Below, one piece after another: positions 1-5,487 of a stretch of 6,147 nucleotides of DNA. Position 1 is the stretch's first letter; each line of letters begins with the position of its first letter. Source of the DNA: Candidatus Altarchaeum sp. CG2_30_32_3053 (GTDB lineage Archaea > Altiarchaeota > Altiarchaeia > Altiarchaeales > Altiarchaeaceae); NCBI GenBank assembly GCA_001873845.1, contig MNZY01000020.1:1-6147 (forward strand), in the 5' to 3' direction. Under the pieces are notes generated by a model. That model searched no databases. It saw only the letters and a list, made by a program, of their open reading frames with translations, and had not been told where the DNA came from. The translations under genes were made by a program, and so were the position numbers.

Positions 1-72
1 TTTCGTTTGGACACGCCTGATTGTGATCTGTTCGCTTTCGACCGCGTTTTTTTTATTTTGGTTTTCCATCAT
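1..72 (-). CDS. Start of an unidentified gene, truncated by the window edge
   Basis: An open frame starts at ATG 72-70, with a second ATG right after it at 69-67, and runs off the left edge after 24 codons. The visible protein begins MMENQNKKNAVESEQ and is hydrophilic and charged. Its codons become markedly richer in G and C than the AT-rich DNA upstream, which is why I take it as a real gene start. It lies on the same strand as all other genes and follows attC-A, so it would be the gene of the next cassette. No good Shine-Dalgarno sequence is visible (TTTGAAA precedes the ATG). The function cannot be judged from 24 residues. Confidence 0.5.
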   Translation of the reverse strand, partial: MMENQNKKNAVESEQITIRRVQTK

Positions 73-130
73 TTTCAAATATTTATAAAAATATTAAAAA
101 TATTAGTAAAAAAACAAATATATAATTATC
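73..130 (-). promoter_or_regulatory. AT-rich upstream region with TATA-like element
   Basis: This stretch is almost pure A and T. On the minus strand it contains GATAATTATATATTTG (130-115), about 45 nt before the ATG at 72. It would serve as an archaeal TATA box or, read as GATAAT or TATAAT-like, a bacterial -10 element. No convincing -35 element is seen. It suggests that the next cassette gene has its own promoter, but this is composition and position only. Confidence 0.25.
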
Positions 131-188
131 CCAATTTTAGTGGGTCAGCACCAAATATTTTGGTTATTTAGGTGTCCCGAAGCCAATT

Positions 189-226
189 GCGTATAACGGT
201 TTGCGGACATACGAAGTTCGCATATA
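189..226 (-). other. attC-A, reduced or half attC site
   Basis: The plus strand reads GCGTATAAC at 189-197, so the minus strand has the GTTATAC far-end box. The flanking AGCCAATT matches the flank of attC-C (17 bases there, 16 identical). Between this box and the preceding stop codon at 227 there is room for only about 30 nt. No GTATAAC partner box is found near the gene end. What remains is a short imperfect hairpin (ATATGCGAA, then C, then TTCGTATGT). It therefore looks like a full right end with a truncated left end. It ends the cassette that carries the split membrane protein. Confidence 0.5.
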
Positions 227-421
227 TTAACCTTTAAGGATTGGCAATAAAATAAGTGCTCCTAAAAGTACAAAAATCCAACCAACTAAAAATGCTATAG
301 GTACAATCATAGCATAATCACTTGCTGCCCGCTTTACAGGAGGTGATATACGAGGATTAATGCGACCACGGATCAAGTTTCGAAGATCGTCATCACCTTT
401 AACTAGTTCGTCTGCATCCAA
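227..421 (-). CDS. Small membrane protein segment, probably the C-terminal part of an interrupted gene
   Basis: A 64-residue frame opens at TTG 421-419. Residues 1-36 are hydrophilic with several charged residues (DADELVKGDDDLRN) and residues 37-60 form a strong transmembrane segment (IVPIAFLVGWIFVLLGALIL). It ends at TAA (229-227), beside attC-A. It is in exactly the same frame as the 79-residue gene upstream, separated only by TGA and one CAA codon, and the overlap with a one-protein reading is striking. Possibilities are a separate protein made by restart at TTG (the preceding AAGAGATGA is a weak ribosome binding site), the tail of a readthrough product, or a pseudogene remnant. I favour one ancestral 145-codon gene with a TGG-to-TGA change. 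Function unknown. Confidence 0.5.
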   Translation of the reverse strand: MDADELVKGDDDLRNLIRGRINPRISPPVKRAASDYAMIVPIAFLVGWIFVLLGALILLPILKG

Positions 422-424
422 TTG

Positions 425-427
425 TCA
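425..427 (-). other. In-frame TGA between two halves of one reading frame
   Basis: The minus-strand codons read AAG AGA TGA CAA TTG GAT GCA. Both sides are open for long stretches in this one frame (79 codons before, 64 after, counting from TTG). TGA is one base from TGG (Trp), and an aromatic residue is plausible after the FYYKR motif. Trp codons elsewhere in the window are TGG, so a recoded genetic code is not supported. Confidence 0.55.
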
Positions 428-664
428 TCTCTTGTAATAAAACTGAGATAATCGTATCATTTGTAACCAAGCTATTGAAAAAACTATTCCAATGAAGGCA
501 ACCCCTATTACAACAGGAAATAAGCGTTCCTTTAATGCAAATGAGAGGATTCCTAACAGAGCAGTACTTGCATAGAGCATCGATGCATAGCGTGTCCACA
601 TTAACTCTGCCTCTTTCGCTGCCAAGTTGGTCAGTAAAGTAAGAATCGATATTTTATCAACCAT
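425..664 (-). CDS. Small two-helix membrane protein, probably the N-terminal part of an interrupted gene
   Basis: This 79-residue protein starts at ATG 664-662 behind a good ribosome binding site (AAGGAGAT at 678-671, 6 nt spacing). Residues 1-27 are amphipathic and contain KEAELMWTRY. Two hydrophobic segments follow at about 29-45 and 50-68, then an aromatic and basic end (QFYYKR). The layout resembles small membrane proteins in which a cytoplasmic helix precedes a transmembrane hairpin and the protein then continues into a charged cytoplasmic part. That continuation is present downstream in the same frame (421-227). As written it stops at TGA 427-425. It is the gene of the cassette closed by attC-A. 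I do not recognise a characterised family with confidence. Confidence 0.6.
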   Translation of the reverse strand: MVDKISILTLLTNLAAKEAELMWTRYASMLYASTALLGILSFALKERLFPVVIGVAFIGIVFSIAWLQMIRLSQFYYKR

Positions 665-692
665 TGTTAAATCTCCTTCATTAAGCGGATTT

Positions 693-865
693 CATATAAC
701 GTCTTGCGGATAAAAGAAGCCCAGCACTAATTTTCAAATCAACAGCAATTACCTTTGTTCAATCTTAACAACCGTTTTAAGCTATCAGCCAACCCCACAC
801 CATTGAAAAAATTAGTGCTGGGTTTGGGCGAAGCATAGCAAAGCCTTTTATCCGCTGTTATACGC
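693..865 (-). other. attC-B, full-length attC site with long central hairpin
   Basis: In the minus-strand reading the near box is GTATAAC (863-857) and the far box GTTATAT (700-694). Inside these are fully complementary 10-bp arms: plus strand CGGATAAAAG at 707-716 and CTTTTATCCG at 845-854. Inside again is a 15-bp perfect stem, CCCAGCACTAATTTT at 720-734 with its complement at 808-822, around a 73-nt loop. This nested arrangement is what a folded attC bottom strand looks like. It lies between the 2TM gene (upstream, ending at 903) and the split membrane gene (starting at 664), and explains most of the otherwise gene-free 665-902. Confidence 0.8.
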
Positions 866-902
866 AGCGAACAAAGTGAGCGTAGTCGGCGAAGGGGGGT
901 CA

Positions 903-1196
903 CTATTTTCTTTTAGCCTCTCTTGCTCTATATTCTGCTTTCGCTTCCCTTTCCTTAATCCCTTTCTCTATCCAACGAACACCAAATAGGTAGTGCATTG
1001 ATATTCCAATTCCCCAACCTATAAGTGGATAAAAGAACCAGATAGCCTTTGGAGAATATATGAGGTTAATAGCTATCAACATGATGTTAACCAGCACGTA
1101 CACTACCAGATGAACTGAAAAACCTCTTTTCTCCTCCTCCGGCACTATTTCTCTATATGCTTTTTTGTATTCCTCTAACGCAATTTCTTCTACCAT
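903..1196 (-). CDS. 2TM domain-containing small membrane protein
   Basis: This 97-residue protein starts at ATG 1196-1194. I prefer it to the upstream ATG at 1217 because the earlier ATG lies inside the ribosome binding site (GGAGGTGA at 1211-1204, 7 nt before the chosen start). Residues 1-25 are charged (ALEEYKKAYREI, then EEEKRGF). Transmembrane segments lie at about 26-46 and 52-71, joined by a short loop with SPKAIWFFYPLIGWGIG, and a basic helical tail follows (IEKGIKEREAKAEYRAREAKRK in two parts). The KRGF start, the VYVLVNIMLIAINL helix and the WFFYPLIGWGIGISMH motif match the 2TM domain family, found in both archaea and bacteria. The molecular role of stand-alone members is unknown. 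It ends in TAG and is followed by attC-B, so it forms a one-gene cassette. Confidence 0.85.
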   Translation of the reverse strand: MVEEIALEEYKKAYREIVPEEEKRGFSVHLVVYVLVNIMLIAINLIYSPKAIWFFYPLIGWGIGISMHYLFGVRWIEKGIKEREAKAEYRAREAKRK

Positions 1197-1203
1197 ATTT
1201 TCT

Positions 1204-1214
1204 TCACCTCCTTT
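1204..1214 (-). promoter_or_regulatory. Consensus ribosome binding site that decides the 2TM gene start
   Basis: The minus strand reads AAAGGAGGTGA, a full match to the 16S rRNA 3' end, 7 nt before ATG 1196. It removes the more upstream ATG (1217) from consideration because that codon overlaps it. Confidence 0.8.
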
Positions 1215-1258
1215 CATAGATTATATTTTGCTTTATATTTTTATACAACTCCAAGCCG

Positions 1259-1398
1259 ATTGCGTATAACGTTAGGGATATACGAAGTTTTTCTGGAACG
1301 AAGTGAAAGAAAAATTTGGGTGAAGCCCGAGCTGAGGGCTGAACCGTATATCCCTTGTTATACGCCCCGACGACTGAAAGGAAGAGAGCGCAGCGTGG
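1259..1398. repeat. Left copy of a 140-bp direct repeat (contains attC-C)
   Basis: This block is repeated in the same orientation at 5304-5442. The two copies differ by one substitution (A against G near the end, in GGAAGAG and GGAGGAG) and one missing T in the right copy. The repeat covers the whole attC plus about 33 bp on its gene-proximal side. The copies are about 4.05 kb apart and flank the R-M operon. Confidence 0.95.
1262..1365 (-). other. attC-C, canonical attC site closing the R-M cassette
   Basis: On the minus strand the near box is GCGTATAAC (1365-1357) and the far box GTTATACGC (1270-1262); they are 9-bp perfect complements. Next to them lie 10-bp complementary arms, plus strand GGGATATACG at 1275-1284 and CGTATATCCC at 1345-1354, separated from the outer boxes by 4 and 2 nt. 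The middle holds two smaller hairpins: TTTTTCT with AGAAAAA (1288-1294, 1308-1314) and AGCCC with GGGCT (1324-1328, 1336-1340). This is the R''-L''-L'-R' design of attC sites. It lies between the restriction endonuclease and the 2TM gene. Confidence 0.85.
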
Positions 1399-1419
1399 CA
1401 CGAAGCGTAGCGGAGTGAG

Positions 1420-1489
1420 TTCAAAAAATATTTTTCGTTCTTGTTAGTCATGATAGGCTTTCTTCATTTCTTATAAATTTGATTTTTTC
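1420..1489. repeat. Left arm of imperfect inverted repeat framing the R-M operon
   Basis: Three blocks recur in inverted orientation at 5235-5304: a 17-bp block with AAAAAATATTTTT (1420-1436), the 13-mer ATGATAGGCTTTC (1450-1462) and a 16-bp block (1473-1488). The intervening spacers are similar in length (13 and 10 nt here, 15 and 9 nt on the right) but unrelated in sequence. It sits between the endonuclease hairpin and attC-C. Its role is unknown: it may be the end of a former mobile unit or a paired regulatory element. Confidence 0.75.
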
Positions 1490-1540
1490 CGTTTTGAAAA
1501 ATGAAAGAGGGGTTAGGGGTGAATTTCATTTTTCAAAACG
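1490..1540 (-). terminator. 17-bp perfect hairpin after the endonuclease gene
   Basis: CGTTTTGAAAAATGAAA at 1490-1506 is perfectly complementary to 1524-1540, with a 17-nt loop. It begins 9 nt after the endonuclease stop codon. In the direction of the R-M transcript the stem is followed by GGAAAAAATC rather than a T-run, so a classic intrinsic terminator is not proven; mRNA 3'-end protection is an alternative. The plus-strand side is followed by a T6 run at 1545-1550, so it might instead stop plus-strand transcription. The loop carries GGGGTTAGGGG on the plus strand. Confidence 0.5.
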
Positions 1541-1549
1541 CCATATTTT

Positions 1550-2944
1550 TTAACTATTCCAGTAATCCAATAAATTCTTTATTGCTACTTTAAATAAATC
1601 AGGTGCTTTAATTCCCAAAACCAATTTTCCGTTTTCATTTAATAAGAATCCTACTTCAATTTCAATAATTTTTTCTTCGGTACTTCCATATAAAACAACT
1701 GTACGAATAATTTTAAATTTTGGATAATTTGGTTTTATGTAAGAATTTTCTATTGCATCAAAATTATTTAATTCTTCAATTCCATTAGCCCTGAACTTAT
1801 ATTTCTTTCCTTCTATATTTATTATCTCGCTTTTATCAAAATCAATTAAGATTAAATCAGGGATATGGACGATTTGATTTTTGTCTCCATTTTTATATTT
1901 TTCACGATCTTGATATTTTTCAAGCGGGATAGGTTCACCACTTTTAGTTATAAAATATCCTTTTTCACAGCCTGCATGATTTTCAAATAATGAATTTCCT
2001 TTTGTAAAATTTTCAACAACCAAATGAATAAAAATTGTTCCAAGTTTTTCGCCTTCTTTTTCATAATGCCAATAAGAATCTTTAATTTTTGGAGCAACTC
2101 TTTGTAATCCGTCAAATTCAATGTTTAACTTTGAAGCGATTTGTACAAATTTATTGTTTCCTTTTATATGTCTTTGACTCAAGCCATGTTCTGTAATAAC
2201 AAGTTTTTTATCCCAACCAAGTTTTCTTAATGAAGCACAAATTAAACTTAATGCTCCAATATTTGGATCGTGTGATAAACTATCTGACTTAAATAAACGA
2301 CCAGAAACTTCAATCTTATCATTTGTTTTATTGATTAAAATAGGAACATTCCCTTTTGGTGGTCTTCTCATTGAATTTTTAAAATCTATGAGTTCATCTA
2401 CCGTTTTAAATGGAGTATGATTTTTTGGATCAAGTTTTTTCCCCATTATCTCAACTCCTAATGTAAGAAGACATTTTGTTCCAAAAATATTAGTTTGAGT
2501 TTGGCTTTCTTTTTGTTTAATTTGTAAACTATAAAGCATTACTTTTTTTATATCAGTATAGAAAAAATCAATATAAACAAATTTTGAAGCTCTTTGAAAA
2601 ATACCAGTATTTCTACTTTCTGCGTCATCTGTTTTTGTTTCTTCTATTCCATAAACTGGAGTATCTTCAATTTTCGGTTCATTTTCTTGATAGAAAATTA
2701 AAAAATCTACAAAACTAGATTGTCCACTTATAGTTTTTATAAAAATTTGATTTATTTTATTTGATTTAAAACCAACAACTTCATAGGTAAATGAAAAATC
2801 GTTATTATTATTTAGAATTGGTAAAATTCTAATCGTATCAATAAAACAAGGGATTTCATTATCTTTTGAAAACTTAAATAAAATGTTATGAATAACATCT
2901 CTTTTTGGTCTTTCTTCTGTTAGTATCCAAAGATTTTTAGTCAT
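1550..2944 (-). CDS. Type II restriction endonuclease, two PD-(D/E)XK-like motifs
   Basis: This 464-residue protein is the predicted nuclease of the R-M operon. It would cut DNA at a specific site that the two methyltransferases protect. Two separate nuclease-like signatures are visible. The first is D80 in SFVDFLIFY with E102-T-K104 in GIEETKTDD, followed by ESRNTGIFQRASKF (109-122). The second is P362-D363 in HIPDLILIDFD with E378-G-K380 in IINIEGKKYK, followed by NGIEELNNFDAIE (388-399). Paired active sites occur in some enzymes that cut asymmetric sites, where each site cuts one strand. That reading here is inference. The ATG at 2944 overlaps the end of the upstream methyltransferase by 8 nt, with AAAGG as ribosome binding site, so translation is likely coupled. 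TAA ends it just before a strong hairpin. The recognition sequence is unknown. Its AT-rich composition is like the two methyltransferases. Confidence 0.8.
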   Translation of the reverse strand: MTKNLWILTEERPKRDVIHNILFKFSKDNEIPCFIDTIRILPILNNNNDFSFTYEVVGFKSNKINQIFIKTISGQSSFVDFLIFYQENEPKIEDTPVYGIEETKTDDAESRNTGIFQRASKFVYIDFFYTDIKKVMLYSLQIKQKESQTQTNIFGTKCLLTLGVEIMGKKLDPKNHTPFKTVDELIDFKNSMRRPPKGNVPILINKTNDKIEVSGRLFKSDSLSHDPNIGALSLICASLRKLGWDKKLVITEHGLSQRHIKGNNKFVQIASKLNIEFDGLQRVAPKIKDSYWHYEKEGEKLGTIFIHLVVENFTKGNSLFENHAGCEKGYFITKSGEPIPLEKYQDREKYKNGDKNQIVHIPDLILIDFDKSEIINIEGKKYKFRANGIEELNNFDAIENSYIKPNYPKFKIIRTVVLYGSTEEKIIEIEVGFLLNENGKLVLGIKAPDLFKVAIKNLLDYWNS

Positions 2945-4085
2945 TTTGTACCTTTTTAAAAATTAAAATATATTGATGTATTTGGTTTGATACATACGCA
3001 TAAGGGTAACCATAGGGATATAAATTTACTCCTTGGTCTGCCCAAATTTTAGTTCCTAGGTATGATATGTTTTCTATGCTTGATAAATCTCTTATTAAAT
3101 CAGCATGGAGTAAATTAAGTTCATTATCTTTTGGTTGCATATCTTTAATAAATACTACTATATGACCTTTGTTTTTTAGTAGTTTTGATGAATTAACAAT
3201 ACTTTCTTTAAAAATATCTCTAAATTTATCCCAACTCATATTACCCAAATCATTTGATAGTGTAGTAAATGGGGTTGCTGATGTATCTTTGCCATTTTTT
3301 ACAGCTTCACCTGTTTTTGGTCTAGCCATCATATCACCATAGGGGGGGTCAATCAGAATAAGTGAAAATTTATTATTTCCTATTTCATTTTTTAATAAGG
3401 TAGGATTTTTTAAAATTTCAATAGAATCTCCAATAATTGTGGTTTGCTCTTTTAGGTTCAAGTATTTGCTTGCTTCTTTATATGCTTCAACATATTTTTT
3501 CTCTAAATCAATTCCTATTGCTTTTCTGTTAGATAAAGAAGAACCTAATAAAGTTCCTCCTACTCCCATAAAATAATCTAAGACTAATTCGTTTTCTTTT
3601 GTAAAAAATCTGATGATTTCTTCCATTAATTGTGGTGGTTTTGGGGAAGGATGTATTTTCCTAATATGGTGAGCAAATGAATCATCTCCGTTTGTTGTAT
3701 ATCTTGTATTTATTACAGAGTTTAAAAAGAAAGTCCATTCCCCACCAGACAAATCATTTAATGGATTTTTTAGATGATATTTTTTACCGTTGCTAGTCTG
3801 AATAACATTTTTTGATTCTCCAATAATCATTGCATTATCAATATCATCTCTAACCCATTTCGGTAATTTTTTTATTTCAACCTCACTTAAAATTTCCTTT
3901 GCGGGAAAACTTATTTTCTTGTTATCATTTTTAACAATCCTGTTTTTATTGCTATATTCTTTTAGCTTGTTTTTTATGAATTCAGAGGTAGATATTTCAA
4001 GATCGTTTAAAATATCGTCTTGGAACTTATCCAAGCCTTTCTTTTTTATCAACTCCAATATTTTTTTATTATCAATCATTGTCAT
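2937..4085 (-). CDS. Site-specific DNA amino-methyltransferase (N6-adenine or N4-cytosine), second R-M methylase
   Basis: This 382-residue enzyme transfers a methyl group from S-adenosylmethionine to an exocyclic amino group of a DNA base. Visible motifs, in order, are HPSPKPPQL (145-153, motif X region), LDYFMGVGG (169-177, SAM-binding motif I), GIDLEKKY (191-198, motif II), GDS (219-221) and catalytic DPPYGD (246-251, motif IV). A distinctive end follows, YPYGYPYAYVSNQIHQYILIFKK in two parts (356-378). The DPPY motif fits N6-adenine somewhat better than N4-cytosine, but this does not decide it. About 130 residues of unassigned N-terminus, with LSGGEWTFFLNSV (112-124), may help DNA recognition. 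It starts 2 nt after the stop of the first methylase, with AGAGGT 6 nt upstream, and overlaps the endonuclease start. ATG codons 1 and 3 are both possible; the first fits the ribosome binding site. Confidence 0.9.
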   Translation of the reverse strand: MTMIDNKKILELIKKKGLDKFQDDILNDLEISTSEFIKNKLKEYSNKNRIVKNDNKKISFPAKEILSEVEIKKLPKWVRDDIDNAMIIGESKNVIQTSNGKKYHLKNPLNDLSGGEWTFFLNSVINTRYTTNGDDSFAHHIRKIHPSPKPPQLMEEIIRFFTKENELVLDYFMGVGGTLLGSSLSNRKAIGIDLEKKYVEAYKEASKYLNLKEQTTIIGDSIEILKNPTLLKNEIGNNKFSLILIDPPYGDMMARPKTGEAVKNGKDTSATPFTTLSNDLGNMSWDKFRDIFKESIVNSSKLLKNKGHIVVFIKDMQPKDNELNLLHADLIRDLSSIENISYLGTKIWADQGVNLYPYGYPYAYVSNQIHQYILIFKKVQND

Positions 4086-4087
4086 AA

Positions 4088-5119
4088 TTACCTCTTTGTT
4101 ATAAAAAATAAAAATTCATTTAAACTGTGTTTTACTTCACCCTTTGTGTGCTTATACCTTCTATAAGGAATTTTTTTTAACATGTATGTACTTTTAATTC
4201 CGTTTTCAGTTAAAACATTTGTTATTTCTTCTTCGCTCATTAAACCCTCGGAACTGTAACTTACAATAATGTATTTAAAGTTTGCATTTTTGATTAACTT
4301 TGAAAATTCATCTAAAACTTTCCCTTTTACACAATATTTAGATTTTACTTCATTGTAAGGTCTTAAACCAGTCTTTCCATAAATCTCAGGATTATCATAC
4401 TTAGAGATAGTTTCTAAAACATGATAGTTTGGTAAATATTGCCTTGAATTATAAGGAGGGTCTATATAAAGAATATCGCCTTTTAATTCTGTTATTAAAA
4501 TATTTGAATCTTTGTTGAATGATTTGTTTTGTTTTCCGTTATTTATAATTTCAAAATGTTTTAGTTCTATTTTTTTGAAAGCTCTTTTGTCCCAGTGTTT
4601 AAGATATGCACCAAATGTTCCTGCGATATTTGAAACAAAAGGAACAGCTTCTATAAGACACGCAATTAAATAATAATATTCATTTTCTTCAATTAACTTA
4701 TCATTTTTCCATTCTTCAATTTTTTGACGAATAAAATCAATCTTTAAAGCATTATCTTTACTAAAATATGATCTATCATGATTATGATTAGGAGTATAGT
4801 TGTTGAATATGAACGGTTCTGATTTTAAATCTTCAATTTTTGGTTCAAATTCGTTTAAATATTTTAAAGGATCATCAATTTTGTTTTTTTTCAAACTGCT
4901 AAAATTTGGCTTGATGTTATTTTCAATAGTAGCTTTCTGTAATACAAATGAGAAATGCAATAAATCGTTTGAAGTAATTGCGAAATCTTTTTTAAAAAAT
5001 CTCGCTACATTTGTAGTTCCTGAAAAAATATCACAAAAAGATGTTGCACCTGTGCAATTATTTTTAATCATCTCTCTGATGTCTTCCAATAAATTTACTT
5101 TTGAACCAATGAATCTCAT
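4088..5119 (-). CDS. D12-class DNA adenine-N6 methyltransferase, first R-M methylase
   Basis: This 343-residue protein matches the D12 (Dam-like, alpha) class that methylates the N6 of adenine using S-adenosylmethionine. Motif X is RFIGSKVNLLEDI (2-14), motif I FCDIFSGTTNVARFF (28-42), catalytic motif IV DPPYNSRQY (220-228), then YHVLETISKYDNPEI (232-246), and VSYSSEGL (286-293). The long stretch between motif I and DPPY (about 180 residues) is where the target-recognition part of this class lies. The start has AAAGGGTG (5132-5125) 5 nt upstream. As first gene of the operon it would be made before the endonuclease, so the host is modified first. With the second methylase it suggests an asymmetric recognition site, one enzyme per strand. 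No controller (C) protein gene is visible nearby. Confidence 0.93.
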   Translation of the reverse strand: MRFIGSKVNLLEDIREMIKNNCTGATSFCDIFSGTTNVARFFKKDFAITSNDLLHFSFVLQKATIENNIKPNFSSLKKNKIDDPLKYLNEFEPKIEDLKSEPFIFNNYTPNHNHDRSYFSKDNALKIDFIRQKIEEWKNDKLIEENEYYYLIACLIEAVPFVSNIAGTFGAYLKHWDKRAFKKIELKHFEIINNGKQNKSFNKDSNILITELKGDILYIDPPYNSRQYLPNYHVLETISKYDNPEIYGKTGLRPYNEVKSKYCVKGKVLDEFSKLIKNANFKYIIVSYSSEGLMSEEEITNVLTENGIKSTYMLKKIPYRRYKHTKGEVKHSLNEFLFFITKR

Positions 5120-5152
5120 GATTGCACCCTTTATAAATTAAAACTTACCTGT

Positions 5153-5180
5153 ATTATAAAGATTTCTTTTATAATTTAAA
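5153..5180 (-). promoter_or_regulatory. Candidate promoter of the R-M operon
   Basis: The minus strand has TTTAAA (5180-5175), a 16-nt spacer and TATAAT (5158-5153), about 34 nt before the first methylase ATG. The -10 match is perfect and the -35 match is weak. In an archaeal reading the preceding TTTAAATTATAAAA would be the TATA box, with a start site roughly 25 nt downstream, which also precedes the ATG. Either way this is the best place for the operon promoter. Confidence 0.45.
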
Positions 5181-5182
5181 TC

Positions 5183-5207
5183 GTTTTCGGAACGAAGTGG
5201 AGAAAAC
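5183..5207. repeat. Small hairpin resembling the centre of attC-C and attC-D
   Basis: GTTTTC (5183-5188) and GAAAAC (5202-5207) form perfect 6-bp arms around GGAACGAAGTGGA. The loop shares GGAACGAAGTG with the central hairpins of attC-C and attC-D, which also sit between T-rich and A-rich arms. It lies just upstream of the R-M promoter and may be a fragment of an older attC site or an operator-like element. Confidence 0.5.
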
Positions 5208-5234
5208 ACCATATTATCCCCCTCTTTAAATAAA

Positions 5235-5304
5235 GAAAAAATCAAATTTATTCCCCTTTGAAAGCCTATCATTCCTTATTCTCGTTAGAAAAATATTTTT
5301 TGAA
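5235..5304. repeat. Right arm of imperfect inverted repeat framing the R-M operon
   Basis: It is the inverted counterpart of 1420-1489, with exact blocks at 5288-5304, 5260-5272 and 5236-5251. Further in, the word CCCCTCTTT (5219-5227) also has a counterpart inside the left hairpin loop region in matching inverted order, so the similarity may reach about 90 nt. The arm directly abuts the far-end box of attC-D, which places it at the very beginning of the R-M cassette. Confidence 0.75.
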
Positions 5305-5442
5305 TTGCGTATAACGTTAGGGATATACGAAGTTTTTCTGGAACGAAGTGAAAGAAAAATTTGGGTGAAGCCCGAGCTGAGGGCTGAACCGTATATCCCT
5401 TGTATACGCCCCGACGACTGAAAGGAGGAGAGCGCAGCGTGG
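5304..5442. repeat. Right copy of the 140-bp direct repeat (contains attC-D)
   Basis: Same orientation as 1259-1398, with one substitution and one missing base. With its partner it flanks the whole R-M operon. Confidence 0.95.
5307..5409 (-). other. attC-D, attC site with a damaged near box
   Basis: The site has the same architecture as attC-C: far box GTTATACGC (5315-5307) and inner 10-bp arms at 5320-5329 and 5390-5399. The near box has lost one base: the minus strand reads GCGTATACAAG where attC-C reads GCGTATAACAAG. This leaves GTATAC in place of GTATAAC. It follows the 107-residue membrane protein and closes that cassette. The deletion may weaken integrase binding to the folded site. 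Confidence 0.8.
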
Positions 5443-5487
5443 TCGAGCGGAGTGAAACGGAGCGAAGAAGTTGATTTAGAGGCACAA

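Noticed and set aside
425..427. TGA as a selenocysteine codon or a genome-wide Trp codon
   Set aside because: No selenoprotein context is visible, and Trp is encoded by TGG in the other genes of the window.
399..599. A 66-codon minus-strand ORF in another frame of the split membrane gene
   Set aside because: It is cysteine-rich without pattern and is a shadow of the gene at 425-664, which has a good ribosome binding site and clear membrane segments.
693..1365. attC sites considered as CRISPR repeats or transcription terminators
   Set aside because: There are no regularly spaced short repeats or spacers, and the nested complementary boxes plus gene-end position fit attC much better.
1204..1401. 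A 65-codon minus-strand ORF over attC-C, sharing a peptide with an ORF over attC-D
   Set aside because: The shared peptide (GYTVQPSARASPKFFF and onward) is only the translation of the duplicated attC DNA. The ORF also overlaps the start of the 2TM gene.
3919..4104. Plus-strand ORF opposite the start of the second methylase
   Set aside because: Its hydrophobic Phe/Leu/Ser-rich sequence is the antisense of a lysine-rich coding region in AT-rich DNA.
4800..5141. 113-codon plus-strand ORF opposite the first methylase
   Set aside because: It is antisense to a gene with unmistakable methylase motifs and has no supporting start signal.
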